The notes beneath the pieces are model-generated. The model worked only from the letters and a program-made list of their open reading frames with translations. It did not search any database and was not told where the DNA came from. A program made the translations under genes and the position numbers. Below are positions 38,901 to 54,191 of a DNA stretch of 64,000 bases, in pieces. How positions within the stretch are numbered: position 1 is the stretch's first letter; every line of letters begins with the position of its first letter. This DNA is from Trichoplax sp. H2 (Eukaryota; Placozoa; Uniplacotomia; Trichoplacea): contig NOWV01000251.1 of the NCBI GenBank assembly GCA_003344405.1, positions 25,973 to 89,972 on the forward strand. Direction: 5' to 3'.

Positions 38901-41900
38901 AAATGTAGAAAAAATAAAGTCTAGTTCTTAAAAAATAATAAATCTACTCGCTCTAAATGAGATGAGTTACCATTAGTAATTAAAATTATATTTAAGTAAT
39001 AATAATTAACTTTCAGTAATATAGGGAAATAACTGTCTATTACATATGACTGTAGGAGATAGAAATGAATCCAACAAATTATGAAAGCTAGATGATTAAA
39101 ATATAGTATTTTTAAATATAGAATTAAATAATATTATTTACCGCGCTAAAAACTTAGGCGTAAATTTAAGTACACTCAGCATCTCCCGAAATTTTGTATT
39201 ATCCACCTTAGGCGAATATTTATAAGCACATGTACCGGTATGCTAATTCAGTATTGTAGAGTATAGCAATTTTGTTTAGTGCGTCAGAAACTTAAGCGTT
39301 AATTTAAATACACTCAATATCTCCCGAGATTTCATATTTCCCATCGCAGACAGACATTTACAAGCCCATCTACCATTATTTCAGTATAGAAAGAAGTTAA
39401 ATATAATACTTTTAATTTTCGGCACAAACTTTTCCTACAAATTATCATCAAATTAAACAATCCATATTGTAGGGTATGATAATTTGTTTATTTTCATCAA
39501 TACGAGGAATTACTCATTTTTGTAGACTAGTAAGCGTTGAGAGAATTGTAGTTAGGCATTTTAGTCAATTTGGAAAGAACCACAATGTAGAAATATCAAA
39601 ATATTTTACCTAAGGAATCAAAATATGCATTAAACTTGATAGATGTAAGTAAAGATACCATTAAAACCTATTTTTTATTTCCAAAATCAATAGTAATTAC
39701 GTTTGTTACCATTACTGTTAGCAATACCCCACAACATAAACCTAAATTAGGTTCTTAGAGCTTATGCTGAATTTATCTATATTTTTGCTTTACATTCTAA
39801 AATTTGACTATTAGTAAGAAATATAATGCTAGAAATTTATTTAATAGCAATGTTAAAATGAATATAGCTTGGGGTAGACATACAAGTATCTATAAACTTT
39901 ACTGCACTACATTGAACGAAGTGCAGAAAGAGAATTTTTATTCTATATCTCATAATTTTTACCAAAATCGACTTTACATCAAATCCAGCTTTCAATTTAG
40001 TCTACATATATTTAATTTCATTAAGTATTTTTAAGCATTAATCTTAGGAATTGAAATGATATTAGGTACCTATTACGTGTTTCAATCACTAGGAAAATAG
40101 TACTAGTCATTAACGAGCAAAATTACAACAACATCTGATGCAATTTTTCCGTGTGGCGTACCTATCTTGCATAAAGAACTAAGGCTAAATCTTGATTCAT
40201 CGCTTTCTTATCACATTATTGGACAATCGTTATCATTCTATACCATTAAACCCCTATTCTGATGCAATACTAGATACCAGATGTAGAAAGACTATATTAA
40301 ATCTCAGTTTCTGTCTAGTATACAATATACTAATCAAGCAAGATCGATTCAATTTACTTTAAGATAGAAGATCGGCTTGATTTTATTTCTCTTGTCAAAG
40401 AAAGTGGCACCGCATTGTGTGGTAATAGACCTTAAGTGACTGCCGACCAGTTTTCTTATTTTATTGAAAGTAAACTCAAAGCAATTTAACATCCTACCAA
40501 TACAACCTTATGTTTAAAAGTAAATGAAAATAAAGCTAATAGTAATCTGAATCTGTATTCCTAATTTTAGATGTCGCGGATAGAAATGCCATGATATCGC
40601 ATTTTCAAATTGACTAACAAAGATTTTCAGTATATTAACAAATTTTGTCTATTAAACATTGATAACAGAATATAATTTACTGAAATTTGTTTCTTAAAAG
40701 TAATATAAGAATTTTCGCTAAGCCAAGTCATTGAGATTAATAGCGATCCCTAATCACTCTTAATGCATCTTCAAGAAGTAATTAGAATTTTAATGTACTA
40801 TTTGCTAGTGTGTTGCCTAGTGTCTATCGGTACACGTGCATAACTACTAATAGATGATGTAATGAAATCCTACTTTTCATCAATATTTTAGCTCCATTAG
40901 TGAATAAGCATTGAAGAGTTATATTTTAAATACTGTCAAATTTTCAGCAGCTAGAAGATATATCTATTACATTAGAAAAATTTAGCTTGCTTTGAATAAA
41001 ATATTCATTTGTTTACTGTAAAAGCAGGTAAATCTCATCAATACAAAAAAATATCGTATACGGCTTGCTCAATACAGGGTATAAGTGATTTAAGAATGGA
41101 TCAAGCTTTCTTCATGTTATTCATATTATGCCTTATAACAGAACTTACGAGTCAAAAATTCTGATTTGGAAATCAAGAAAGTAGAAAAGCCAAGGATGAG
41201 CAATTTTAGCCACATTTTGATTACAGGAAAGTGTCAATAAGTCGCATTAGCTGTTCTCTTCGATAGCTACTAGGATGTTGTTGCAAGAATGAACTAACAA
41301 GACTGAAGTGTTGTTGTGATTGGCTACAGTCGACTATTATCGCGATAATTGATTCCTTCTCTGTTTTTCATTTATAGTTGATCACTATAATTAATGTTGG
41401 ACTGTAAAAGAATTATTTTTTTATGGGCACACCTCAAATTTTCATTTTCACTGGAATCTCTTACAATGATCATGATTACGTAGTAGAATTTATGACAACA
41501 TACTTCCTCTTGCTTATAGGGTTAAGTAATTGACAATTGTTTGTACCCAAATAAATTAAAATTAACTTACAAGTAAAACTAACATCCATTCTAAATCTTA
41601 AACTTTATCATGGTAGTAAAGATTGTAATATATAATGCAATCTGGTTATGATATCAAGGCAGGTGTTCGTCATAACTGTTTGATTGCACATTTAATACCA
41701 AAATATTAGCATGGACCAATCGTTAATGGATTCATTCAATCAGTTGTCCAATGTGAAAGTATCACTTTTATTGTCCGATGTAATTAATTGAAATATAGAC
41801 ATTTCTAATTCATTAATGATATGAAAGCTTTCCTTTAATAATAAATCAGCTGCATAAATTGAAATTTCTTTCTGATAGCTCATCCATCTGTTAGGTTGGT

Positions 41901-42976
41901 TAGGTAGTATTTATAAGTTGATACTTTCCGTTTTATTGATGCTTTATTAAATAGTACACAACGGTGTAGCAATTTTCTACTCAATCACTTATTTGTCCTC
42001 ATCGGATATTGTAGTCTATTCTTCTGATTTAATCGATATTGTTTACTTGGACTGAGAAATATATAAGATATTTTGATTATTCTAACCCTATTGAATGAAC
42101 AAGATTTTCGGAGCACGAAATCAAGCTATTAGCAAATCAAACTCATTTATTTTAATTAGGTAGAAAAATTCACTGAATAGATGAGTACGGATGTCCCAAA
42201 CAGTCTAAGCCATCATTTCGTTGATTGATCTAGTCTATAAGTTCATTGAGAGATCACTGATCGACAACTGACTGAAATATACAAATAATCATAGGAAACT
42301 AAAATATTCAAATGGTTGCCCAAACATCCACTTAGAAATTTTCCAGAGCAACAGCGATATCCGTAACATTCATACTTATCACTTGTGATCTGATGATGTT
42401 ATATCGCTGCCCTACTAAGTCGTAGGAGCGCCTCAGTAAAATGTATACCCTAATTGATCGAGGTATTACACTATCATTTTATAGAATCATCCCTATAGTA
42501 GTCTAGATCAGAGCAATAGAGACAAGCCAGCGGTACTTTATCAAGCTATTGTACTGTCTACTTCATGCCTATACGAGATAGAATTTCTAACATCAAAGTC
42601 ATTATCCTGAGTAGCGCGATATAGCCGCGTATACCGTAACTAATTCTATTGTACAAGAATCGGTATTCCCTATCGCTTCATGTAAGGTCAGAGTTAAACT
42701 AGAATATTTAAAATCTTACGAAAAATTAAAACCTCATTACAAATCGCTATAAGTATTAGGGATATCCACAGGCTCTAAATCAAGAATAAGTTCATCTGAG
42801 CTAAAATGAAAGTTGTTGCGGTGGATTGCATTCTCTTCAATCCTACTGTTGTTATGGTGATGAATCGAAACCGATAAAGCAAGCAATCTCTATCGACTTT
42901 TAGCTGCCTAGTCTAGTCGTAGTTAATAGCGACTGTACTAGCAGAGCACAGAGGCAACATCGACCCACAATCCTCT
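35949..42976. other. Long AT-rich region without a supportable gene
   Basis: About 7 kb with stops throughout. The 5' exon or exons of the receptor gene should lie somewhere to the right of 34876, but I cannot identify a signal-peptide exon with splice sites. A short frame at 36952-37182 (+) has no domain or splice support. A loose duplication with ATCTCCCGARATTT and AACTTAAGCGT-like elements is visible near 39150-39360. Confidence 0.45.
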
Positions 42977-43336
42977 TCACAAGCAATACATGGAGTACAT
43001 ACAGTAAGTAAACTCATAGCAAGAAGTCTCGACTAGTTTTGCACTCGATTCCATTCTCATTTCGTGCCCATTCCTATTAGCTGAAAGTTTTGCCCAGTAG
43101 AAGCAATCATCCTTCATTCCGTTTGTCTGTCCGTACAGTGGCTTCCTCGGATTGGCCGGTGCCATACTCAAGTCGAGTAATGGTCTGAAGCGCTTGCGTA
43201 GATCGACTGTCAGCTGTCCAGAACATCGATGCAATGCTAATACTGTATTAAAGAGGATTCGATCGGTGCTAATTTTTAGACGCATTAATTTGCTTTCTTT
43301 TCGTCTTGCTATATCATCCTTGTCATCGGACTCCAT
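42977..43336 (-). CDS. Possible hypothetical exon, 119 codons
   Basis: An ATG-initiated frame in a stretch visibly richer in G+C than the neighbouring 7 kb. The N-terminus is charged (MESDDKDDIARRKESK) and followed by a region rich in Arg, Lys and Leu. I do not recognise a domain, signal peptide or membrane helix. The tail after SSAKL looks like read-through sequence, so a real exon could end earlier. It would start about 460 bp from the WDR19 start on the other strand. A competing frame overlaps it on the plus strand. It may only reflect a GC-rich promoter region. Confidence 0.25.
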   Translation of the reverse strand: MESDDKDDIARRKESKLMRLKISTDRILFNTVLALHRCSGQLTVDLRKRFRPLLDLSMAPANPRKPLYGQTNGMKDDCFYWAKLSANRNGHEMRMESSAKLVETSCYEFTYCMYSMYCL

Positions 43337-43796
43337 GCAATAGTATTACTAGGATATAGTCTCAATCAAGGCAACCGACGTCGTGCCCTGATAGTTCTGT
43401 TTGGGCTCGTCTCCAAGTTGAGTTCAAGAAACAGTCCTTAGAGAGTCATTATTCCATTACGCTATGTACTGTTTGGAACACCGCTTAACGCAAAGAAGAA
43501 TGACTGCTTACTGCTGTTGATCACCTTTCACTATGACTTCAATTCCATAGAGGAAATAAGTCTGTCCAAATTTTATATACCACTATATAGGGTTAGGACT
43601 GGCGTTGAAGTGAGTCTACTGGTCTCGCGGTTACAGTACTTTTCACTGCAGCTACAGTAGTATGCACTCTATTCCACGATGGAAACATTCCGACTAACAA
43701 AAACAAAACGCTAATGAACTTCTCGCCATTTCATTGGCTGCTGGACCGTTATAACGGACTTGACTAGAGATAGCGACGAGAGGAAGGAGAAACAAA
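43337..43796. promoter_or_regulatory. Likely WDR19 promoter region
   Basis: The G+C-rich interval directly upstream of the WDR19 start codon. If the minus-strand frame ending at 43336 is real, the interval would serve as a bidirectional promoter. I see no motif that I can assign with confidence. Confidence 0.35.
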
Positions 43797-46700
43797 ATGA
43801 AGGTGAGAGAGATATACAGGCAATCGCATGAAATTGGATGGGAATAGTTTGAATGTTTTATTGCCAAGGCGATCGATGTTGATCGCTAGTGGCTGACTAT
43901 GTCTTCTTCGTCTTGTTGATGCTATTTTAGAAAGTCTTTACCTTAAGTTCGAAAAGCCAAACGGCCAGTGGTACTACTAAAATTGCATGGCAACCTCAAC
44001 AGGGAAATTACCTAGCAACGTGCAAGTAAGTCTATACTAATCTTCACTTTGAGGCGCTTGTATACAATCGATGAATGAAAACCTTCAGTAAGCTTGCTCA
44101 TCGATGGTTCCATGTCGATTTCGTAACGATGTTGGCGCTTGATCAGCGAATTATCACAGTATTGGTTTATTGATAAGCCAATGGGAATAGTTACCTATAT
44201 TAACTTGATCGCCTGTCATTGAGAATTACAAATATTCTGTCATCAGTATTGAAAATGTTTATGAAGAGTAGAAGACGAATAAATTTGTCGAGGATCAATC
44301 CGTCATAATGGAGAACTTTATGGATGACTACTAAGTTCTGTTTCTTATTTATTTAGCACAACAGTCCATTCTGTTGATATTTATGATCGTCATGGAGAAG
44401 TGAAAGAAGAAGTCAGTTTACCCGGGTTAGTGAGCGATTTTATCCATTGCCAACCCATGTCTATCTCGTCAATGATTATTGATTTAACCTCCGATTGAGT
44501 TGATCATGAACCAATGTTATTATTGTAGTGCTTGTGCTGGTATATCGTGGGATAAAGATGGCGATAATTTGGCTATCATACAAGATAAATCGGGTAAGAA
44601 TATTATTTTATGTTACGAAATGACCATGGATTATCTTTTAAGTGATTTTCTGAGTAAATAAGAGAGGATAATAATAATACTGTTAGAGGTGAGAAATAAT
44701 CATGTCTATCGATACTATCTTCAGCGATTTATTCCAACGACACCTATTTGATCTACTAGCTCGTTTACGTTATGAACGTGATCAATATAAAACTAATCGC
44801 TGATTAGCTTCACTATTTCAACTTTAATATACTACATACATAGACATGATGTCGTATTAAAGTGATTGAGACTTATTAAATTATTTTGTTCGGATATTAT
44901 GGTCACAATGATATATTTGGATTATACGGGGAGAATAGAAAAACACGAATAACCCTTTATTAATGTAGAGATGTAAATTAGAATATTTCTTTTCTCATCA
45001 ATTGTAGGAGTTATTTTCTTATGGGATGCAAATTCGCGTAAAATCAGTAAAGTTGACAGCGGTTTAAAGTAAGTTTCAAATTTTTCTCATCGATTGATTA
45101 CAATCTACCGAAAGGCACAATTTATTTCTAATTTCGTTAGTTTACAAACTTTGAATTGAATTTTAACACAGCCAAGATCCAACAAAGTGTTATAAATGAT
45201 TCTATAAATCATTTATCAATTCATTTCTGAGCACAATTTATTTATCCATACTAGTAGCGATATTTCAACTATAAACAGCTTTATAGTAAAAGCTTGCACT
45301 GTGTCGGTAAATTGCTACTAAACTGGCAAAAATATCGTGTAAAAAAAATGTGCTATCAGATTTGCTAAACGATATTGTTGACACATTATTGCTACAATTA
45401 TATAGCACATGTTGAATACTAGATACTATTTTAATTTTAAAGCTAGCTATCTGCCTAGCAAGTGCAATAAAACATTCTGTCAATTACTACTTTAGGGACT
45501 CATTAACTTTTGTTTCCTGGTCTTCCGTAGCGGATTCCCTAGCTATTGGAACTAATAAGGGCAATTTATTAATTTATAATCATCAAACATCAAGGTTCTT
45601 AAAGTTGTAGCATACAACATTATGATACCAACTAACGAGCTAGCATAGGATATTCTGTAATGATGATTGCATGTCTTTCTCTAGGAAAATTCCAATCCTG
45701 GGAAAGCATTCTAAAAAGATTACATGTGGTGCTTGGAATTCAAATGTAATCAATCACTACATACTATGAACTGAGATATATTGTAGCATGATAATGTTAG
45801 CTATGAATTAAGATTTAACAATTAAGACTAACTATTTCGTTTTCAGAATCTTATCGCCCTAGGCTCCGAAGATAAGACTATCACTATCAGCAATGTTGAC
45901 GGAGATACAATTCGACAGGTAATCTATAACCTAAATTACTACCAAGGTTGATGAGCAATCCAAAGCTTATCATGCAATCCTAATTTTGTTTATGTCAGCC
46001 TGCAATTCGAGGGGAGCCATCAAATATACAATTTTCGACAATGAAAACAGATGAAAGGAAAAGTAACACCGAGGAAACTACGGTAACAAACTTTAATGTT
46101 AACATCCTCACATAATCACATGTGGCTGGTTCTAATTATTACCTATCGTATGATTTTTTACTATCAAACAGGTTAGTGTCATCATTGCTAAAAAGACACT
46201 ATTTCTGTTCAATATTGATGATCCAGATAATCCCATTGAGTTGGCTTTTCAGGTATAACAATAGCTTATAATTTAAAGTGGAAGTGAATACTATTACTTG
46301 CTCTAAAATTAATCCTTGTGACTCTTGTATCTATATTTGCATTTAAAGCCGAGATACGGAAACATTGTCTCCTATCGATGGTAAGTCTGCTAATATTCGG
46401 GCTTTTACTGTAGTTAATATCTTTAACAATATCTATATAACTCTAAAAGGTATGGTGATGGCTACATTATGATTGGGTTCTCAAATGGCTACCTTGTGGT
46501 TATTTCTACCCATATGAAGGAAATTGGACAGGTTTTCAAATAGTTTGAGATTTAGAGATGAAAAGTTCAATAAATTAAATTTCAATGTAGAACAATTAAA
46601 ATAATTCTCCTGATATTGAAGGAATTATTTCAAACCCGAGATTTTAAAGATTATCTTGGCTCAGTTAGTATCTCATTTTCTCTTGGTAAAGCAGCCTCAT

Positions 46701-49700
46701 GCGGTGATTCCAGGTGAAAATTAATGCTAGTTTTCTGACTTCAATGATCACAACCACATTAAAACAAGTTAAATTTTATTACATTTACAAATTTCTAAAA
46801 GACATGCGTCTCAATTATTCTACCGATCTTTATCTTTCTACATAGTGTTAAAATTCACGATATATCTGACTTGAAGGAAATTTACGGAGTCATTTCTCTT
46901 GAAGATGAAAAAGGTAAAATATTTCTACTAAGGGTATTTTTGAGTTTCATAAATAATATAAAATGGAACACCATAATATAATTAATTATCTCGCCGCACT
47001 ATTTACGTAAAAGCTTATCACTTTTATTCTTCTAGATAACTTGATGAAATTAGAATGGACCGATGATGGCCAATTGCTTGCCATAGCTACACAAAAGGGT
47101 CTACCGAGATTTATGATAACAATGCTAAATAATTTAGTCAAAGTGAGAAAATAACTGTAAATATAATTTCGCAATTTCAGGTAATGTTCATGTTCACCTA
47201 ACAAGACTTCCGGTACTTGGCTGTGGTTATGAGATGCGTCTAGCTTATTTAACATCGCTATTAGAAGTAACAGTGCTACCTAATTTTCATGAGGTAATCT
47301 ATAATTATCGTTCGATATGTATATGATAGTCCTACTTGTTTCAATGGAATTATGGGTATACATGCCCAAATTCATCTATTTTCAGTAACGTCAATTCTCT
47401 ATAATTATGATAATTTACAGGAAGAAAACTCTTTAAAAATCGATATTGAAGTCGAGCCTTCCTTTATAGCCTTGGGTCCATACCATTTAGCTGTTGGTAT
47501 GAATAATCGAGTCTGGTTTTACTATTTCGAAGAGTCTGGTCCCCAAAAACTTAATGAGAAAGATTATTTGGGTACAGTCAGTACTATTCGCCTTAATTCT
47601 GATTATGCTGCTGCCATGCTTAAAAACAAAATTCAACTACATTTGGTAATGTAATAGCTAAACAATTTTTGAATTACTGTAATCAGTAATTAAAATTGCT
47701 ACATAAATAACCCTCTAAAATACCTTTACCAATGTCGAAACAGATTGAAACAGATGAAAGTGGTTTAGGGCATGACCGAGAGACTAAACTTTTCCCTGAG
47801 GAAGATGATAAAACTGTCATCACATGCTATGATTTAACAAAAAATTTTCTTATCTATGGCAGTGATGTAAGTAGATAACAACCCATTTCAGCTGTCTATT
47901 AGACTTTTCGTTCTGTAATCAATTTTAGATATTTTAGAACCTATCAGCTATAATAAACTGCTGCAGCATTAATTACGTTAATTCAATATAGCATATAATT
48001 ATATCTGGTATTTATTACTTTGACTATTAATCTGATCCCGTAATCAAACGTCTCAATTTCATGTCATACTGTTATTAACATAATTGCTAGGGCTATTTCA
48101 GTCTTCACTTTAAATTAAAGTGTCCAGATAGTTTTTCAACGATAAAATATTAACAATTTGTTAAGCAATTTAATGAGATTACCTTGTTCTGTCGTTAATT
48201 AGTAGACATGATTCTAACTTACAAGTCTAAGTAATTTCTTTCATAGATAGCAAAACGAATCAGCCTCTTGTATTGTTAAATTATTAAGAATTTCGGTTCA
48301 TAATCCAATCACAGTAGATTTTTAAAATCATCTCGTTATCTGCAACCAATATGACCTAGTAATTTCTGCATATAATATCAAATTATTTCTAACTTCACCT
48401 TTAGGCTGGTAATATTCAATACTTTTATATCGAAGATTGGAAATTTGTTAACGAATATCGCCATGGAATCGGTAATATTAGAATAGAATAGACTAAAAAC
48501 TGAGTATTCAAATCGTATACTAGACTTTCTTTGCTTTATTTATTAATAGGCATACGCAAAGTTTGCTGTAATCCATCAGAAACCATACTTATTTATATTG
48601 ATGATAAGAATGATGGCTTTATTTATAATCCGGTGAGAATGAATATGATTTAGTTATATTATATATTTTGAGTCATATTTTATTTTCGATTTATCATTTT
48701 TCTTACTCTATTAATATTAAATCATTACAGATCAATGACGCAACAGTCGATATCCCAGATTTCTCTCCAACCGTTAAAGGCGTACTCTGGGAAAGCTGGC
48801 CCAGCGATAAAGTAATATTTATTATTCTGAACTTTTTACTATTCTACCAACGGTTGCAGAAGCTTACAATAATAAATCTAATTTGAAATGGCTGTACTTA
48901 GGGAGTGTTTTGCACCTACGACGATCAAAACGTGTATACTTATATTTATTGGAGCGACAGTATCTTTGGTAAGATTTGCCAATTAAACATTTAAAGCAAG
49001 CTCTTTATGTTTTATAAACTCAATTTAGACTTTTAAATCGTCTAAATTGTAATTGGCTTTAAATAAAACTATGATAGGCCCTGAATGTAAATTAATTGGC
49101 AAAACCAAGCTACCATTCAATCAGGTGCCATTTCTTTTGTATGATGGGGAAGTAATATGCCAAACACAGAATGGCAAGGTACATTTTTTAGAACGATTAT
49201 TCATTGTTTATTTCATTCATTTTTAATCGATATTTATTTAAAACCTACAGACAGCCAGGGTGGTTTTGACTACCCATAGCCGATTCAGTAGATTGGATGA
49301 ACTAGTGGAAGAAGAAGTATGTTGATATAGCTTCATTTTGTTGTTTATTGTAACTAGTAGAAGATTAGTTTTAACACTAATTTTTAACTCGTTATGTTAG
49401 TTAAGAATTGCCCTTACCCAATGCCTCTCTCTTAGACGGTAAGTCCATTCGACTTTTAGCTCGATAGAATTTAGATTGAGCTAAACTTGACGACCAAGCA
49501 TTGAATATATAGTTTCAAAGATGCTTGGAATATTGCTACCCAGCTAAGTCAGAAACAGTTCTGGATAGAAATTGGTAAAGCAGCGCTTCAGAATTTAGAA
49601 ATTGAGGAAGGTACATCTACAGTGCTATTCTAGAATTCACTGCACCATACCGAAATCGAAAGCTTTATGATCTCTATTAATGCCGATCTTTACTATATCT

Positions 49701-52700
49701 ATATCAACGTTTCTTCACTCTAGCTGTACGTGTCTATCGTCATCTGAAAGATGTTGGGATGGTCCTGTCGTTAGAGAGTGTAAAAGTAAGCCCTTATTTA
49801 ATTTATGAATCAAATCTTTTTTACCCTCACAAATGTAATTTGCTTTATATTCTCACGTAATAATAAATAGAATGTTGAGAATAAATATTTACTCGCTGGG
49901 CACATGGCACTATTCTTAGAAGAATATAATCTTGCCCAAGTAAGCTAATTTTTAAAGAATATTGATGTCTTTGCCGGGGTTGAAACTTTACATACAATAT
50001 CAATAATAAAACTTCTATAATGATTATCACTTATGAAGCCATTTAACTAAACTATAGGATCTCTTTTTAACATCAAATAATCCCAAAGTGGCTTTAGAGG
50101 TTTAAAATAACTAAATATTACTTAAATTTATCGTAATATACGATCAATACTTCGATAGCCATTCTTAGAGTATAATTTGATTCATAGATGCGATGTGATT
50201 TACATCACTGGGATCAGGCATTGCAATTGGCCAAAAACTTTTCGCAGGAAGAAGTCGCTTACATATCCAAGGAATACGCGCAACAATTAGAATTCATGTA
50301 ATATCATTCGTTCAAATATATGTCAGAAAATTTCATGTTAAAAATCAAACCATAACGATATCACTTTGCCGTCTATCGGTAAATTTGATTGTAAAAATTT
50401 CCTTATATAATTTCAGGGGCGATTATCCGAATGCACTAGTTAACTACGAGAACGGATTAACAAACGATAATGAGGTTAGCGGCCAAAATCAAAATTTACT
50501 CGAAGCGTGTGTCTAGGAATTAATTAAACGTGAGTTTCCAATTACTTAACCTAACTAGAAAAGCGAAGATAATGCTATTTGTACTGCTGGTGTAGCAAGA
50601 ATGGCTATCCGTGTAGGAGATATCCGAAGGTAAAATTATTTTTTATGCCTAATATAATCTTATTTAGTAAGATAGTACAGGAAGACGTAGACTAATAGTA
50701 AATCGATCTTTGTTGAAATGTAGGGGCGTTGGTATAGCTGCAAAATCAGGAAATCGTCAATTATGTCGAGAATGCGCAACTGTGCTAGAAGGAATGAAAG
50801 TTAGTATAGCTGCAGATAAGATTTCTAAATATTTTCTCTTTCGTACGTAATAAACTGAAAATCTCTAACTCTCTTTTCAACACATTAGCAATTTCCTGAG
50901 GCTGCAGCTTTATATGAGAAAGGCCAATACTTCGATAAAGCTGCTACCATCTATATTAGAACCAAGAACTGGTTAGTATAATAGCAGGATACTTAAAAAA
51001 TATTGTTCTTTGGAAGCTTTAGCATTTCAGGAGATACTTTCTTTCATTGCATAATTTTAATATAACAGGGCTAAAGTGGGAGAATTACTTCCTGAAGTTT
51101 CTTCTCTTAAAATCCATGCTCAATATGCTAAGGCCAAGGAAGCTGATGGTAAATATAGCGATGCAGTTCGCGCTTATGAAAATGCCAAAGACTTTGATAG
51201 CGTTATCAGGTAGGCAAACTAATATACCGAATTTAATATTTACTGGAACTAATCGTATGATATAGAATAACTCGTACAATACCTGACTGAAATATGATCT
51301 GCTCTTAAAATGATATTATAGAATCAATTTAGAGCATTTACAGAAGCCAGAAGAAGCAGTTAGGATAGTCCGAGAGACTCATTCTGTCGAAGGTGCTAAA
51401 ATGGTAGCATTGTAAGTATCCTATTATAACACTAATTAGCTGGTTATTAAAGAAAAAGATCATTGATATGGCTACATCACTCAATGCTAGTGTTTAATCT
51501 GCAAGATACCGTAATTTTATAACTACTGTATATCTTATGGTAAAGTTTTATATTCGTAGAGATTTGTTTAATAATATTTTGGCTCTCGATTGTTGTCTAA
51601 CTATTACTATATGCATTTCAATATTACAGATTTTTTCAAAAACTTGGAGATTTTGCTTCAGCAATTCAATTTCTTATTATGTCCAAGTGTACAAACGAAG
51701 CTTTCCAACTAGCAACGGTACGGCAAATTCGTTTAACTAATTTTAGAGCAATAGTTTAATAAATATTATTTCATAACTCTCTATTATAGACGCATGATCA
51801 AATGGAACTATATGCCGAAATAATAGGTACAATATTTTGCTTAGTATCGAATATAAAATGTTAAGAACTTATTAGCAGTGCATCATGAGCTATGGTCTAC
51901 AGTATATGTCTCTAATGCGTCGATATTTATTCACGGATATATCGCAAATAACTGTTTAGAATATGAGTATAAATTACATCTCGCTATGCTTCTCTAATTG
52001 CAGGAGACGATGCTAGTAGCGAAGAATACGAGAGCATAGCTCTATATTTTGAAAATAGAAAATATTATTTCTTAGCTGGTAAATTCTTCTTGAAGGCCAC
52101 AAAATATGTCAAGGTAAAACTTAACCAAATATTCCGCTACTCAAGCGATTTCGTATCGCTAATGAATAGAATTCATTTAAACGTCTATAAATACTAGAAT
52201 ATTTGTACATTGAGTAGGCATTGAAGTACTTTTTGCGTACTCAACCACCTGGCGAAGGAAATAAAAGCATTGACATGGCAATTGAAACTGTATGTATATC
52301 GCGTAGTACAATTTCAAGAATTGAAAACTGTCCATAAAATACAATGTGGTAATTTTTGCTTCTATAACCGTTAGGTTGGTCGCGCTCAAGATGAAGCATT
52401 AACTCATCAATTAATTGATTACCTAATGGGCGAAGTAGATGGTGTACCTAAAGTAATAACATTTTAGCAAGTTTTAGTCGCAAAATCGTAAAATATTTGC
52501 ATGCTATTGAATCTATAATTGCTGAGTATGAATTTTGAAGCTAAAAAACTTTCATAATTAAAGAACTCCTCCAAAACTTAAAGATGCAAATTGAATCTTA
52601 TTGTAATCGTCTTTGATTTTGAACCACAGGATGCCACCTATTTGTTTCGATTATATATGGCTCTTCGCCAGTATCGTGAAGCTGCTAGAACAGCAATTAT

Positions 52701-54191
52701 TATTGCTAGAGAAGAACAAACCCAAGGTAAGAGCCTTAAATGAATATTTTTACTCCATTAAATTGTTATTGTACCGTATATAAGTAAATGTAACTAAGGC
52801 TTTAAATATTTTTTATCAATTTCAGGCAATTACAGAGTTGCTCATGATCTGCTATTTAGCATGTGTCAAGGTACAAAGTAAAAAGTTGACATACTTACTT
52901 ATATTTCGGATAATCATTACGTGAAATTAAATCCTGTTTCAGCGAAGTAAAATTTGTGCGAGTTCTTAAGTTTAAAGCAAATATAATTCTTTATTTTTAT
53001 CGATCACAGAATTACGCAAGCAAAAAATTAAGATACCTTCGGAAATGTCTCAGAATCTTATGATTTTACATAGTTATATATTAGTCAAGGTATGATCTAG
53101 TCTGATTCATGTGTTATGAGATGGTAACCTTAAACTAATGCTTTCTCCATCATGTTGATATAGATGCATGTAAAACGTGGCGATCATGTGAAAGCAGCCA
53201 GAATGCTAATTAGAGTAGCAAATAATATTAGTAAATTTGGATCACGTAAGTAGTAATATTACCAGTATAATACTACGAAATATGATTGTATATCAATGAT
53301 TAACATTACGTTATTCCTACTGGATAAAAATTAAGAATTTAATATTTTTTACCTCCCTAGACGTTGTACCAATCTTGACCTCTACTATTATCGAATGCCA
53401 TCGATCTGGATTAAAAAATTCTGCATTCGGCTATGCGGCCATGCTGGTTCGCCCAGAATATCGTAATAAAATAGATTTAAAGTATAAAAAGAAAATAGAA
53501 CAAATCGTCAGGTTATTTTCAATTAAAAAGTTTTGCAAACGAAATTGAAATATTAGCGATTGCTAAGTAATTAAATGAAAATAAAGTAAAGAAGATCATT
53601 TTGTTCATAATTCGATATAGAAAACCAGATAAGTCTGAAGTAGAAGAAACTCAACAACCCTGTCCTTTCTGCAAATATGAGCTACCTCAAACACAACTTG
53701 ATTGTCCTGACTGTAAAAATACTATCCCATATTGCATAGTGACGGTAGGCTTTTATCAAAAAATAGAGCCAATATTTAAGTTAACTGCCATAATATCACT
53801 CAATGATCTGACTACACTTTATTTGTGGTATACTACGAATTTAATAGACAAATAATTGTGATTTTGCTGTTGTTCTTTGATTAACTGATTATTTACCGGA
53901 TTGATTAGGGACGCCATATGACTGTCGATGAATGGACTAATTGTCCAAAGTGTAATTTTCCTGCTCTATATGAAGATTTTAAATCGTAAGTGATTATCTA
54001 TTTTTATGATAGAATTTGCTAATAATCTCTTTAGGGTATTGAAATCGTCAACATATTAACTTTATCGACTTGATAACAGAATTATTGAGGATGAGATTCC
54101 ATGTCCGATGTGTTCAGAAACTTTTAACGCTTCCGAAATAACCAAAGTGACTGATATTACGCCATTTCTACACCCCGACGGAGAAGATTAG
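43797..54191 (+). CDS. WDR19: WDR19 / IFT144 homologue, intraflagellar transport complex A, many exons
   Basis: Span of a complete spliced gene. It starts with a six-base coding exon (ATGAAG at 43797, then GTGAGA), continued at 43931 by KVFTLSSKS, and ends with a TAG at 54189-54191. IFT144 is a core subunit of IFT-A, which drives retrograde transport in cilia and import of membrane receptors. N-terminal WD/beta-propeller exons include [56 protein letters not shown] and [11 protein letters not shown] (47499). The C-terminal TPR-like solenoid includes [18 protein letters not shown] (50192), [10 protein letters not shown] (51123), [10 protein letters not shown] (51640) and [20 protein letters not shown] (52643). 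The C-terminus is a zinc-ribbon block with four CPxC pairs (53661-54120). The order agrees with vertebrate WDR19 throughout, and introns are short (about 40-600 bp). I did not check every splice junction. Confidence 0.95.
53650..54191 (+). other. C-terminal zinc-ribbon exons of WDR19
   Basis: Three exons carry CPFCKYELP and [11 protein letters not shown] (53661-53745), [13 protein letters not shown] (after 53910) and [13 protein letters not shown] (54101 on). Eight or more cysteines are paired as in other WDR19 proteins, so the metal sites look intact. Confidence 0.85.
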
